From: Bacteroidaceae bacterium | Lineage (GTDB): Bacteria > Bacteroidota > Bacteroidia > Bacteroidales > Muribaculaceae | Assembly (NCBI GenBank): GCA_021768245.1 | Contig: JAETNO010000016.1 | Span: 1-64,000, forward strand | Reading direction: 5' to 3' | Length of the DNA: 64,000 nucleotides | Part shown: piece by piece, positions 34,018-43,287 of the stretch | Numbering within the stretch: the stretch's first letter is position 1 | Layout of the letters: the number at the start of each line of letters is the position of its first letter | Notes under the pieces: generated by a model | Told to the model about the DNA's origin: nothing | Seen by the model: the letters and a program-made list of their open reading frames with translations, nothing else | Database searches by the model: none | Translations under genes and position numbers: made by a program

Positions 34018-35622
34018 CTAATATTGGAGATAGATGAAAGGCACTATATCACTTTGGCGCACCTGAATCACAATTATTATAACCAAAGCAAGGACAATTG
34101 CCTGCACTATAGACGGTGAAAGGATGAAAGCAGTGCGGAAACGCCCCGTGAAACGCGAGGGACTTACATGGACCACGTAGCCCACAAACATAAGGAGAAC
34201 AATTGACAGATAGCTCTCAACAAACTGAGGAGCTACGGATATATGGAAATCAAACAGAATCTGATGCCACATCATTCCCACATCCTCAAGCGAAGGAGCA
34301 CGGAAAAACATGAATGTCACCGCAATTAAGGCAAAAGTAAAAAACATGTTGAGCCCTCTAATCCATGGCGATGATGAAGCCTGCGAAGTGACCACAACAA
34401 GCTGTCCGGTTTCCGTAACTACAGTCTCCGAGACTTCAACAGGGAAGAATTTACGTATCATCTTGTGGACTACAAGGAGACCTCCGTGAATCGCACCCCA
34501 TATCACATACATCCACGACGCTCCATGCCAAAGACCACCGATAACCATAGTGGCAAACTGATTGAAATACATCCTCGGACGGGAACATCTGTTACCGCCA
34601 AGAGGGATGTAGACATAATCACGCAGCCATGTCGAAAGTGATATATGCCATCTGTGCCAGAACTCGGTAGGATTCTGTGCTTTGAAAGGCGCATTGAAGT
34701 TCTCCTTGAAACGATATCCCAAAAGCAAGGCAAGGCCAATGGCCATATCACTGTAACCCGAAAAATCACAATAGAGCTGAACGGTAAATCCGAAAGTTGC
34801 CATGAGATTTTCAAAGCCGCTATAGAGCGCCGGATTGTCAAACACGCGGTCAACAAAATTACCGCTTATGAAATCAGCTATCACAACTTTCTTTACAAGG
34901 CCTAAGATTATAAGATAGATGCCCTCGGAAGCCATGAGGCGGGTTGCCACCGGATTTGCCTTTATCTGAGGGAGCATGTCCTTCGCCCTGACAACAGGGC
35001 CGGCAAGCAGAGGCGGGAAAAACGTGAGGAAAAACACATAGTCAAATAGGCTCTGACAAGCCTTCATTCGTCCACGGTAGAGGTCTACTATATAACTTAT
35101 GGAGCGGAAAGTAAAGAAGGATATGCCGGCTGGAAGAAGCAGAGCTTCGACATGGAAATCTACGGTTGCAAACTGAGAGACTGTATCAAAAATCAGTTTG
35201 AAATATTTAAAATAGGCAAGCATGCCAACGTTCACCGTGACATTCACAAACACTATCATACGGCGCAAGAAGCCTGATGCGCGTCCGGAATTTGACACCG
35301 CATCCATAAAAAGCCCAAGCAAATAGTCACTAAGACAGACTCCGAGCAGAATCAGACAAGCTATCCCGGATGCTTTGTAGTAGAAATAAAGCGAAAAAAG
35401 TATCACAAGTGTCATTTTCAACACTCTTACACCTTTCACCATCCAATACACACAGAAAAATGCTACAAAAAGGAGCAAAAAAAGCCCTGTATTAAACATC
35501 AAAGGCTGGGCAGGGTCATATTTCAGCAACTCAATCAGTTTTTCAACGTCAATATTGATATTATTGAAAAACTCTGAGACGGAAGCCATAAAAGCGGTCA
35601 GCAATGTCGTGACAGATTCCAA
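34018..35622 (-). CDS. MBOAT O-acyltransferase (AlgI/DltB-like)
   Basis: The 534-aa polytopic membrane protein has about eleven or twelve helices. It has the MBOAT active region: FWHRWHISLSTWLRDYVYIPLGG and the catalytic His of GGLWHGASW some 40 residues on. Such proteins move acetyl groups from the cytosol to exported polysaccharide, peptidoglycan or teichoic acid, usually handing them to an SGNH-fold partner. Here two SGNH genes lie just upstream on the same strand, so a surface O-acetylation system is likely. The acceptor is unknown. Confidence 0.92.
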   Translation of the reverse strand: MESVTTLLTAFMASVSEFFNNINIDVEKLIELLKYDPAQPLMFNTGLFLLLFVAFFCVYWMVKGVRVLKMTLVILFSLYFYYKASGIACLILLGVCLSDYLLGLFMDAVSNSGRASGFLRRMIVFVNVTVNVGMLAYFKYFKLIFDTVSQFATVDFHVEALLLPAGISFFTFRSISYIVDLYRGRMKACQSLFDYVFFLTFFPPLLAGPVVRAKDMLPQIKANPVATRLMASEGIYLIILGLVKKVVIADFISGNFVDRVFDNPALYSGFENLMATFGFTVQLYCDFSGYSDMAIGLALLLGYRFKENFNAPFKAQNPTEFWHRWHISLSTWLRDYVYIPLGGNRCSRPRMYFNQFATMVIGGLWHGASWMYVIWGAIHGGLLVVHKMIRKFFPVEVSETVVTETGQLVVVTSQASSSPWIRGLNMFFTFALIAVTFMFFRAPSLEDVGMMWHQILFDFHISVAPQFVESYLSIVLLMFVGYVVHVSPSRFTGRFRTAFILSPSIVQAIVLALVIIIVIQVRQSDIVPFIYLQY

Positions 35623-35693
35623 CGCAGTAGAAAAATAAATGATATCTGACTTATTTTAACATATTTCCCAAATTGAGCAGGAATAAGATTCAA

Positions 35694-37076
35694 TCAATTC
35701 TGGTTGCGGAGAGCATCCATTATCGCATCATAGAGCAAACGCCCTTCAAGATTATAGCCTGCATGGGTATGATGCACACGGTCCTTTGCAAAAAGGTTAG
35801 AACTAATCCATGAAGAACTTGCTCCCGAGCCTCCGGCAACTTCATACCAATCATAGACAGCGACCCCATTGTTCTTACCATAATCAAGAATCGCCTGACG
35901 GAGAGGAGCTATATTGGCATTGACAGCATAGGAGCGTGTCTTCTTTGTAACCGTCCGATAAGTAGCCTTGCGACCTTTGCGGCGCTTATTTCGCACCCTC
36001 ACCTTTTTAGATGTCGTCACGCTGCGATGGCACTCCATAGGGGTCGTTAGCAGGATTAAAGCTTCGGGATTTGCGGAACGGATGTTCTTGACGAGACGGT
36101 CAATTGAATTTGTAAACGTCCGGGTGTCAGCCCGACGTCCGAAAGCCTCATTCGTACCCAATGAAATAATCACCAGGTTTGGTTGCAGGGGATTTATGCC
36201 GAGTCCCACTGTGCCGATGCGGTTGTATGAATCATAGGTTGCTCCATTGTTGCCTATAGCGTGGTAGAAAACCCCGGGACGGTCGCCGGACAGAGCCGCA
36301 CCGTAGAGAGTCAAATCGCCGGCAGATGCAAATGAGACATTTATTTTTGTAGCAAGCGAAGCAAGGATAATCTGAGTATAATCTCGCGAGGGGATTGCAC
36401 GGAAATGCAATGGGTTGCCATTCTCATCAGTGACATCCTTGACGGTCAGTTTACCATTATGGAAAAGTGTTGTCGAGGAGAATGGATTATAATCATCTGT
36501 GTCAAGCGTGCCGATTGTTATCTCACTGGTAGGACTTGCCGGACGGATAGATGTGCCTGTGAAACCTACGGTCTGAATCCATGTAGGATTCATGAGCTTC
36601 ACCGAATTCCATGAATTCCGACTCTGGAACACATAGTCACGCGGCTGGTTTGTCCCACATATCCTAAGCGGAGATATGAGACCTCGTCCCGCATTTCCGA
36701 AATCGTATTGGAGCAGTTCACGCGTAGTCCCGGTATTGATATCCGCCTGCACATGACTATCACCGATATGTACGATTGAGACCGGAGAATTCTTGCTGTT
36801 TTCGAAAGCCGAACGAAGTTTCGTCCAATCAGCGCCATTATATATGATGTGGTTGGCCCCTTTCTTGATGAAAGCAGGGATAGGGATATCTATATCGTCG
36901 GCCTCGTCGGGGATAATCACAGGATTCTCGCGGACTGCGCGGTCGAAATCGTCAGCATCGTCGTCAGCAACAATCTCATCTTCCTCATTGCTATCAGGCA
37001 CCACAGTCTGAGCCCACGCAAAACAAGGGAGCAATGCGACTGTCAATGGAAGGAATATTCTGCGGTTAAATTTCAT
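35694..37076 (-). CDS. Exported SGNH/GDSL-family protein 1
   Basis: The 460-aa protein has a signal peptide (1-22, cleaved after AWA). Its SGNH fold carries block I IVHIGDSHVQADI, block III with SLGTNEAFG, and block V KDRVHHTHAGY (Asp-x-x-His). An acidic stretch (EEDEIVADDDADDFD) follows the signal, and a strongly basic segment (VRVRNKRRKGRKATYR) sits near residue 370. With the MBOAT gene it forms an AlgI/AlgJ- or PatA/PatB-like arrangement. Its start overlaps the upstream SGNH gene by 4 nt, so the two are translationally coupled. Confidence 0.85.
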   Translation of the reverse strand: MKFNRRIFLPLTVALLPCFAWAQTVVPDSNEEDEIVADDDADDFDRAVRENPVIIPDEADDIDIPIPAFIKKGANHIIYNGADWTKLRSAFENSKNSPVSIVHIGDSHVQADINTGTTRELLQYDFGNAGRGLISPLRICGTNQPRDYVFQSRNSWNSVKLMNPTWIQTVGFTGTSIRPASPTSEITIGTLDTDDYNPFSSTTLFHNGKLTVKDVTDENGNPLHFRAIPSRDYTQIILASLATKINVSFASAGDLTLYGAALSGDRPGVFYHAIGNNGATYDSYNRIGTVGLGINPLQPNLVIISLGTNEAFGRRADTRTFTNSIDRLVKNIRSANPEALILLTTPMECHRSVTTSKKVRVRNKRRKGRKATYRTVTKKTRSYAVNANIAPLRQAILDYGKNNGVAVYDWYEVAGGSGASSSWISSNLFAKDRVHHTHAGYNLEGRLLYDAIMDALRNQN

Positions 37077-38449
37077 TTCAAATCTTGTTGAATAGCGTTA
37101 AACAACTCTTCGGCCAGACGTTTGCCCCCTTTGTGGGTCAGATGGATATAGTCTTTATTCATCAATCCGGTGGAGCTCCATGTCACCACTGCGTCCTCAC
37201 CGCCCATGGCCTCACGCGTATCCCAGAAAAGGCAGTGGGCACGGCGTGCGGCATCCCTTTGCGCGGTAATCATATACTGAGCCGTAGCCATTGACTTTAT
37301 CTGTGAACCCCGTCGCTCACCACGGTCTCCGACACCCATCAGAAGGATATCGGCGTCGGGATAACAAAGTCTCACATGGTTTATCACATCGACCATCCGC
37401 GAACAGTAAACATTGTAATTCTTCTGCTTCGCACTCATGGCATTTATGCCAAACTCAAGGATTATGAGATCATAGTTGACAAACTCCGACATCTCTTTTG
37501 AGAGTTCGGGATTGACACGGGTCAACGTTATGCCGGAAAAACCACGCGACGACATGCAATCAAGGCTGACACCCGTAGAACCATCAAGCCAGACACCGAG
37601 GCCAATCAAAGATGATGCACTTGTCTTAATGCCGAATTCTGAAACCTGCTTCGAGATTTCTAAACATTGAACGGATTGTGACCCCACGATATTGCGCTCT
37701 TCCCAATCTGAACCATCAGTTTTAACACTGATTGTAATATTCTCGGGCGCAATGAAAAGGAAGCGGGATCGTGACCATGATTCCGTATGGCTGAAAGCCG
37801 AAGTACCCTTATAAGTCGAAGTCGCTGTTCCGGAAGGGACAGAATACTGCTCGGCAATGTCAAGATATTTCTTATCCGCTTTCTTATTAGCCGTAAATGT
37901 TTTCCATCCTGAACCACCCTGTCTAACCGAACGACGGAACCCGGGGAAGTCGGAATGCATATTGACATAGCCCACACCTTCTCCACCATAGGTATTCTGA
38001 AACAATTCGCGTAAATCCTGAGTGAATATGTCACCTTCTATATAGCTGTCGCCCACCACTGCAATGCGGGCAAGACGCCCGGATTCCAATGCCGACTTTA
38101 GGTTGGAAAAACCTACGCCAAGCGTGGTATAATCTTCAATCATCACTACATCTCCGACTCTCGATGGCTTTACAGGAGAGATTATCGTATCGATAGGTTC
38201 ACCTGGGGCAGGGGCCACAGCCTGTGGTGTCAGGTCCTCTTTCTCGGCTCTAATCAATTCAGGGTCGATATTCTCTTCCGCCTCATAGGAAGGGACGCCC
38301 TCCATAATCCCAACCTCTTTAAGGATATCGCTCACAAGACTGAAATCTTTTATATGTCCCCCACTCCATTTCGATAATGGCAATAAAGAGACAACGACGA
38401 CAATTATAAAAGCTATCAGAATTATTATGAAAGGTGATGATTTCTTCAT
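37073..38449 (-). CDS. Membrane-anchored SGNH/GDSL-family protein 2
   Basis: The 458-aa protein is anchored by an N-terminal helix (about 6-27, FIIILIAFIIVVVVSLLPL) with a periplasmic SGNH domain: block I VVGDSYIEGDI, the ILEFGINAMS block and NKDYIHLTHKG with the Asp-x-x-His dyad. It is a diverged partner of the overlapping downstream SGNH gene. Two different SGNH partners beside one MBOAT is less common than one. The gene begins 53 nt after the isochorismate synthase stop. Confidence 0.85.
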   Translation of the reverse strand: MKKSSPFIIILIAFIIVVVVSLLPLSKWSGGHIKDFSLVSDILKEVGIMEGVPSYEAEENIDPELIRAEKEDLTPQAVAPAPGEPIDTIISPVKPSRVGDVVMIEDYTTLGVGFSNLKSALESGRLARIAVVGDSYIEGDIFTQDLRELFQNTYGGEGVGYVNMHSDFPGFRRSVRQGGSGWKTFTANKKADKKYLDIAEQYSVPSGTATSTYKGTSAFSHTESWSRSRFLFIAPENITISVKTDGSDWEERNIVGSQSVQCLEISKQVSEFGIKTSASSLIGLGVWLDGSTGVSLDCMSSRGFSGITLTRVNPELSKEMSEFVNYDLIILEFGINAMSAKQKNYNVYCSRMVDVINHVRLCYPDADILLMGVGDRGERRGSQIKSMATAQYMITAQRDAARRAHCLFWDTREAMGGEDAVVTWSSTGLMNKDYIHLTHKGGKRLAEELFNAIQQDLK

Positions 38450-38502
38450 ATATTAATCAGACCTTAAAAGGCCGGTTGTTTTTCGCTTTATATGTTTTTA
38501 AC

Positions 38503-39660
38503 TTACGTATGCAGAAAAGAAACGGTTTCCGGATTAAGCAAAGTCTGCCCCTCAACCCCTGTCACGGAATTATCACCGAGCAGAATCGCAGCAAGAGTGG
38601 CGCTTTTCGCTTCAGTCTCCTGCCATTCACATTCCTCTGTCGAGTCAGCCATTATGCCGCCTCCGACATAAAGATTCACAAGTAATCCTTGGGAACCCGA
38701 AAATGATGCCCTCTCCATGAAAGCGCATCTTAAATTAACAAACGCCAGATAGTCGCCATTGATTCTCACTCCGACATAACCTCCATAGCAATGCCGGCGA
38801 TGAGTCTCATAGAGACCTATCTCCTCTTTAGCAATCTCTGGCGGATAGCCTGCAACCGCAGGAGTAGGACTAAGCAAGGCCAACAGGTCTTTTACATCGA
38901 CCAATCCTTTAGCCTCAATTGGAGTGCACAAATGGACAATGTTTATGAAACGTAGCTCTCCAAGGTCACCTGTCGTCACATCCAGTCCATGGTTAGCAAG
39001 AAGAGTGGCGATGTATGCGGCTACAATTCCATGCTCGGAAAGATTTTTTGAATCCCATTCACCACTTTCATCAGCACCACGTGTACCGGCAAGAGCCATT
39101 GTCCTAACAACATTTTCTGACTTGTCGCTTTCAAGAAGCAATTCGGGAGTAGAGCCGAGCCACAAACCGGTTTCGTGAGTGAAACAGAGATAGCGAAATG
39201 TGGAAGATGTTACAGAAAAATATTCATTCGCTATTTCAAAAATGGTCTTTATGGAAAATATGGAACGTATCCGTGACAAAACTGTCTTACCTCCATCCTT
39301 TTTCAAACGGGATACTACACGGGAAAAAGCTTCATGATAGCTTGCACGAAACGTCGGGGTGACACGAGGATGAATCTCAGCAACTGTAGCCCCACAAGAA
39401 ATGGTATTGGCATATTCAATAGCCCCGGCTGCATCCATATCGAAAGGCACTCCTGCCGTATAGGGTTCATCATTGTCAAAGAAGTTTATATAGAAGCAGT
39501 CCGAATCATCGTCACGAAATGCAGGCGAACTGCCATCTTCACGGGGGCGCGCGGCATAGAACTTGAAATCCTCTTCACCCGGCAGGGCGAAAAAGACAAA
39601 GGGTATCCCCTTCCACATGCACATGTCTACAGCCTCTTCTATCAAGGAATCAATCTTCAT
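38503..39660 (-). CDS. menF: Isochorismate synthase (chorismate-binding enzyme, MenF-like)
   Basis: The 385-aa cytosolic enzyme converts chorismate to isochorismate for menaquinone synthesis. The chorismate-binding domain (about 100-365) has LSPTPAVAGYPPE, the ETHRRHCYGGYVG block and the terminal GGGIMADSTEECEWQETEAKS. The first block matches the LHPTPAVGG motif that separates isochorismate synthases from TrpE/PabB. The N-terminal 100 residues are diverged. The gene overlaps rimO by 11 nt, so it is in the same transcript. No other men genes are nearby. Confidence 0.8.
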   Translation of the reverse strand: MKIDSLIEEAVDMCMWKGIPFVFFALPGEEDFKFYAARPREDGSSPAFRDDDSDCFYINFFDNDEPYTAGVPFDMDAAGAIEYANTISCGATVAEIHPRVTPTFRASYHEAFSRVVSRLKKDGGKTVLSRIRSIFSIKTIFEIANEYFSVTSSTFRYLCFTHETGLWLGSTPELLLESDKSENVVRTMALAGTRGADESGEWDSKNLSEHGIVAAYIATLLANHGLDVTTGDLGELRFINIVHLCTPIEAKGLVDVKDLLALLSPTPAVAGYPPEIAKEEIGLYETHRRHCYGGYVGVRINGDYLAFVNLRCAFMERASFSGSQGLLVNLYVGGGIMADSTEECEWQETEAKSATLAAILLGDNSVTGVEGQTLLNPETVSFLHT

Positions 39661-40981
39661 CGTTACCGTCCTCTATAGGTTCCGCCATCAATTCAAAGGG
39701 CATCGCCGAAGTAATCCTGACATTATAGAATCTTCCACGTTCCAATGGCACTGTCTTCGAGACCAAGACCTCAGGATCAACCTCAGGGGAATCAAACTCA
39801 GTGCGACCGACATAATAGTCAGCCTCCTCCCGGTCAATGACCACACGCAAGGTCTGTCCTACTTTTGACTCCTGAATCTCAGAAGAGATTTTTTCCTGAA
39901 GAGCCATCAGGCGTTCAAGACGTGAATTTTTCACTTCCTGAGGAATCGAATCGGTGAAATTTTTAGCACCGAAAGTATCCTCCTCTTCACAGTAAGCAAA
40001 CGCGCCCATACGTTCGAAGCGCTGAGTGGCTACAAAATCAAGAAGTTCATCAAATTCCTCATCCCCTTCTCCGGGGAAACCCACCATCAGAGTGGTGCGG
40101 ATATGTATGCCGGGAACCCTTCTGCGGATTTCCGCCAACAGTTCACGCGTCTCGTCGCCTGTGATATGACGGCGCATATTAGCAAGAACCTTATCGGAAC
40201 AATGCTGCAATGCTATGTCAAGATACTTACATACATTATCGTGTGCCGCCATCACATCGATAAGTTCCATCGGGAAATCCTTGGGATAGGCATAGTGAAG
40301 CCTTATCCACCTGACCCCTTCAACGGAAGCTATCTCCTCAACCAGGCGTGCGATTTCGGCTTTTCCATAAATATCAGAGCCATAATTGGTGAGATCCTGG
40401 GCAATCACATTGAATTCCTTGACTCCACGGGCCACAAGCATACGCACTTCCTCAACAATCTCTTCAACCGGACGCGACTTATACCGGCCGGTGATGAGAG
40501 GAATCGCACAGAATGAACAGAATCGGTTACATCCTTCCGCGATTTTAAGGTAGGCATAATGACGGGGAGTCGTTATTATACGGTCGTAGGGAGCACTTCC
40601 GGGCGAACGGTGTGCGAGCTCGGAAACAAGTCGCGGCCAGTCGGTCTTACCGTACCATTTATCAACTTCCGGAATCTCGGCTGGAAGTTCCGACGAATAG
40701 CGTTCGGAGAGGCAGCCCATGACATAGAGCCCGTCAATCCGACCTTCGTTTTTAAGTTTACACCAGGCAAGAATCTCGTTAATCGATTCCTCCTTTGCAT
40801 CACCGATGAAACCGCATGTGTTTATAACGACCATACGCTTCCCGTCCGATTCAAAAAAAGAATCAGACGTGGAATCAGTCACATCATAACCCACATCGGA
40901 AAGCATCCTCATCAAACGCTCGGAATCAACAAGATTTTTTGAACATCCGAGTGTGATGACAGCGATTTTATTAGACTTCAT
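39650..40981 (-). CDS. rimO: Ribosomal protein S12 methylthiotransferase RimO
   Basis: The 443-aa radical SAM enzyme thiomethylates an Asp of ribosomal protein S12. The N-terminal UPF0004 domain binds one cluster (ITLGCSKNLVDSERL, NTCGFIGDAKEES, GCLSERY). The radical SAM domain has CNRFCSFCAIP and RSRPVEEI-type text (KSRPVEEI). A TRAM domain ends the protein (VVIDREEADYYVGRTEFDSPEVDPEV). The SDSPEVD-like string is diagnostic of RimO over MiaB. It lies 12 nt after ftsY. Confidence 0.95.
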   Translation of the reverse strand: MKSNKIAVITLGCSKNLVDSERLMRMLSDVGYDVTDSTSDSFFESDGKRMVVINTCGFIGDAKEESINEILAWCKLKNEGRIDGLYVMGCLSERYSSELPAEIPEVDKWYGKTDWPRLVSELAHRSPGSAPYDRIITTPRHYAYLKIAEGCNRFCSFCAIPLITGRYKSRPVEEIVEEVRMLVARGVKEFNVIAQDLTNYGSDIYGKAEIARLVEEIASVEGVRWIRLHYAYPKDFPMELIDVMAAHDNVCKYLDIALQHCSDKVLANMRRHITGDETRELLAEIRRRVPGIHIRTTLMVGFPGEGDEEFDELLDFVATQRFERMGAFAYCEEEDTFGAKNFTDSIPQEVKNSRLERLMALQEKISSEIQESKVGQTLRVVIDREEADYYVGRTEFDSPEVDPEVLVSKTVPLERGRFYNVRITSAMPFELMAEPIEDGNDED

Positions 40982-40993
40982 TTAATGACGCTC

Positions 40994-41953
40994 CTATTTT
41001 TCGCCGAATAGAGACTCTACGAATTCCTTTTTGTGAAATACTTGCAAATCCTCGATTCCCTCGCCAAGCCCAATGTATTTAACAGGAATCTTGAACTGGT
41101 CACTTATACCAATGACCACACCGCCTTTGGCAGTGCCATCAAGTTTGGTTATAGCAAGCTCATTGACCTGAGTGGCCGCTACAAACTGCTTGGCTTGCTC
41201 GAAAGCGTTCTGACCCGTTGACCCGTCAAGCACAAGAAGCACTTCATGGGGTGCATCAGGCACCAATTTCTGCATGACTCCCTTTACCTTTGTAAGTTCG
41301 TCCATGAGCCCTTTCTTATTATGGAGACGGCCTGCCGTGTCAATGATAACAACATCGGCATGATTGGCTATTGCACTCTGCAGCGTATCGAACGCAACTG
41401 AAGCTGGGTCAGCACCAATTTTCTGCTTTATCACAGGCACATCTGCCCGTCTACCCCACTCTTCAAGCTGTTCGATAGCCGCCGCGCGGAATGTGTCAGC
41501 AGCACCGAGCACGACTTTGTTTCCGGCTTTTTTAAACTGTGCCGCCATTTTGCCGATAGTAGTGGTCTTACCTACACCATTAACCCCGACAACCATTATT
41601 ACATGAGGCTTGTGGGCCGGAGGGACAGTGAAATCATCCAAAGATGATTCGTTGCTGTTTTCAGCGAGCATATCCGCAATCTCCTCACACAGAAGGCGGT
41701 TGAGTTCGGAAGAACCGACATATTTATCTTTGGCGACACGCTTCTGGATACGGTCAATAATCCGGAGCGTTGTATCGACACCGACATCCGAAGTCACAAA
41801 AACCTCTTCGAGATTGTCGAGCACCTCATCATCTATAGTAGATTTACCCGCAATAGCGTGGGAAAGACGGTCGAAAATCCCTCTTTGAGTCTTTTCAAGC
41901 CCCTTGTCAAGTGTCTCCTTTTTCTCGCGGGAAAAGAAATTAAAAAATCCCAT
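40994..41953 (-). CDS. ftsY: Signal recognition particle receptor FtsY
   Basis: The 319-aa SRP GTPase docks ribosome-SRP complexes at the membrane. The short N-terminal helix (MGFFNFFSREKKETLDKGLEKT) replaces the long acidic A domain of other phyla, which is usual in Bacteroidetes. G1 is GVNGVGKTT (about 124-132), followed by DTFRAAAIEQL, DTAGRL and TKLDGTAKGG. It starts the ftsY-rimO-menF run from the promoter at 41975-42006. Confidence 0.96.
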   Translation of the reverse strand: MGFFNFFSREKKETLDKGLEKTQRGIFDRLSHAIAGKSTIDDEVLDNLEEVFVTSDVGVDTTLRIIDRIQKRVAKDKYVGSSELNRLLCEEIADMLAENSNESSLDDFTVPPAHKPHVIMVVGVNGVGKTTTIGKMAAQFKKAGNKVVLGAADTFRAAAIEQLEEWGRRADVPVIKQKIGADPASVAFDTLQSAIANHADVVIIDTAGRLHNKKGLMDELTKVKGVMQKLVPDAPHEVLLVLDGSTGQNAFEQAKQFVAATQVNELAITKLDGTAKGGVVIGISDQFKIPVKYIGLGEGIEDLQVFHKKEFVESLFGEK

Positions 41954-41974
41954 ACTTCAGTATTTTTAGAACTG

Positions 41975-42006
41975 CAAAATTACACATATTTCCGCTATTA
42001 TCCAAA
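41975..42006 (-). promoter_or_regulatory. Promoter for ftsY operon
   Basis: On the minus strand TTTG (42003-42006), 20 nt and TAATTTTG (41975-41982) match the Bacteroidetes consensus exactly. The ATG at 41953 is 22 nt downstream of the -7 box. Confidence 0.7.
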
Positions 42007-42120
42007 ACAATATGGAAAGACCGCTCATATATAAACCGCAGCATCAGTGCCCTGTTAAAGAGAGGGATATGTCGCATTGAAATCTTTAATCTCTCTGAGG
42101 TTTCATTCCTGTCAAAATCC

Positions 42121-42170
42121 AAAAATATCGGCCTTATAACCGTCGTGACGGTTATAAGGCCGATATTTTT
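42121..42170. terminator. Terminator of uronate operon
   Basis: A perfect 24-bp inverted repeat (42121-42144 with 42147-42170) has a 2-nt centre and T tracts at both ends. On the minus strand it lies 18 nt after the kdgK stop and ends in TTTTT. Confidence 0.85.
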
Positions 42171-42187
42171 TCTATATACAACCTGAA

Positions 42188-43210
42188 TTAGCGCTGTACG
42201 CGACCATTGGCGTTACCGCCAGCAAGAGACTTGACCTCATCAACTGAAACGAGGTTGAAGTCACCGGGGATTGTATGTTTGAGAGCCGATGCAGCAACAG
42301 CAAATTCAAGAGCATCACCCTGATTAGGCATAGTGAGAAGGCCATGGATGATACCGCCAGAGAAAGAGTCACCACCACCTACGCGGTCAATGATAGGATT
42401 GATATCGTAGCGTTTAGACTCATAGAACTCTTCACCGTTATAAATCATCGCTTTCCAGCCATTATGAGTAGCTGAGAATGATTCACGGAGAGTAGAAATC
42501 ACATATTTGAAGCCAAACTCCTTTGCCATAGCCTTGAAGATACCCTTGTAGCCTTCTGCGTTTGTCTCACCACCCTCAACATCAGCGTCGGGTTTGAAAC
42601 CGAGACAGAGTTCGGCATCTTCTTCATTGCCGATGCAAACGTCAACGTACTGCATGAGCGGACGCATGATTGACTGAGCCTTTTCCTTTGTCCACAGTTT
42701 CTTACGGAAGTTGAGGTCTACGGAAACGGTGACACCATGGCGTTTTGCAGCCTCGCAGGCAAGACGGGTAAGTTCGGCAGCCTTATCGCTGATTGCAGGA
42801 GTGATACCGCTCCAGTGGAACCAGTCGGCACCTTCCATGATTGCATCGAAGTCGAAATCTTCGGGATCGGCCTCGGCAATGGCTGAATTAGCACGGTCAT
42901 AGATAACCTTTGAAGGGCGCATGGAAGCACCGGTCTCACAATAATATATACCTACACGGTCTCCACCGCGGGCGATATGGTCGGTGTGGACACCATAACG
43001 ACGAAGCGCGTTGACAGCGGCCTGACCGATTTCATGCTTGGGGAGTTTTGACACAAAATAAGCGTCATGACCATAGTTGGCGCAGCTCACAGCGACGTTT
43101 GCCTCGCCACCACCCCAGATTACGTCAAAGTTATCTACTTGCACAAAGCGATAGTTCCCTGCGGGAGAAAGGCGGAGCATAATCTCGCCTAATGTAACGA
43201 CTTTACTCAT
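42188..43210 (-). CDS. kdgK: 2-keto-3-deoxygluconate kinase (PfkB family)
   Basis: The 340-aa PfkB-family kinase phosphorylates 2-keto-3-deoxygluconate to KDPG. It has the N-terminal GGEANVAVSCANYG substrate motif and the C-terminal anion hole/catalytic segment RVGGGDSFSGGIIHGLL with catalytic Asp. The assignment to KDG rather than another ketose is strengthened by kduI and kduD in the same operon. The gap to the upstream oxidoreductase gene is 77 nt. No aldolase for KDPG is in the window. Confidence 0.88.
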   Translation of the reverse strand: MSKVVTLGEIMLRLSPAGNYRFVQVDNFDVIWGGGEANVAVSCANYGHDAYFVSKLPKHEIGQAAVNALRRYGVHTDHIARGGDRVGIYYCETGASMRPSKVIYDRANSAIAEADPEDFDFDAIMEGADWFHWSGITPAISDKAAELTRLACEAAKRHGVTVSVDLNFRKKLWTKEKAQSIMRPLMQYVDVCIGNEEDAELCLGFKPDADVEGGETNAEGYKGIFKAMAKEFGFKYVISTLRESFSATHNGWKAMIYNGEEFYESKRYDINPIIDRVGGGDSFSGGIIHGLLTMPNQGDALEFAVAASALKHTIPGDFNLVSVDEVKSLAGGNANGRVQR

Positions 43211-43287
43211 GGTTAAAAAAATATAGGTAAATCTGATTGTTTAACAGTCTTCTTATTGATGGTGAAGATTTTATATTATGATGAATT

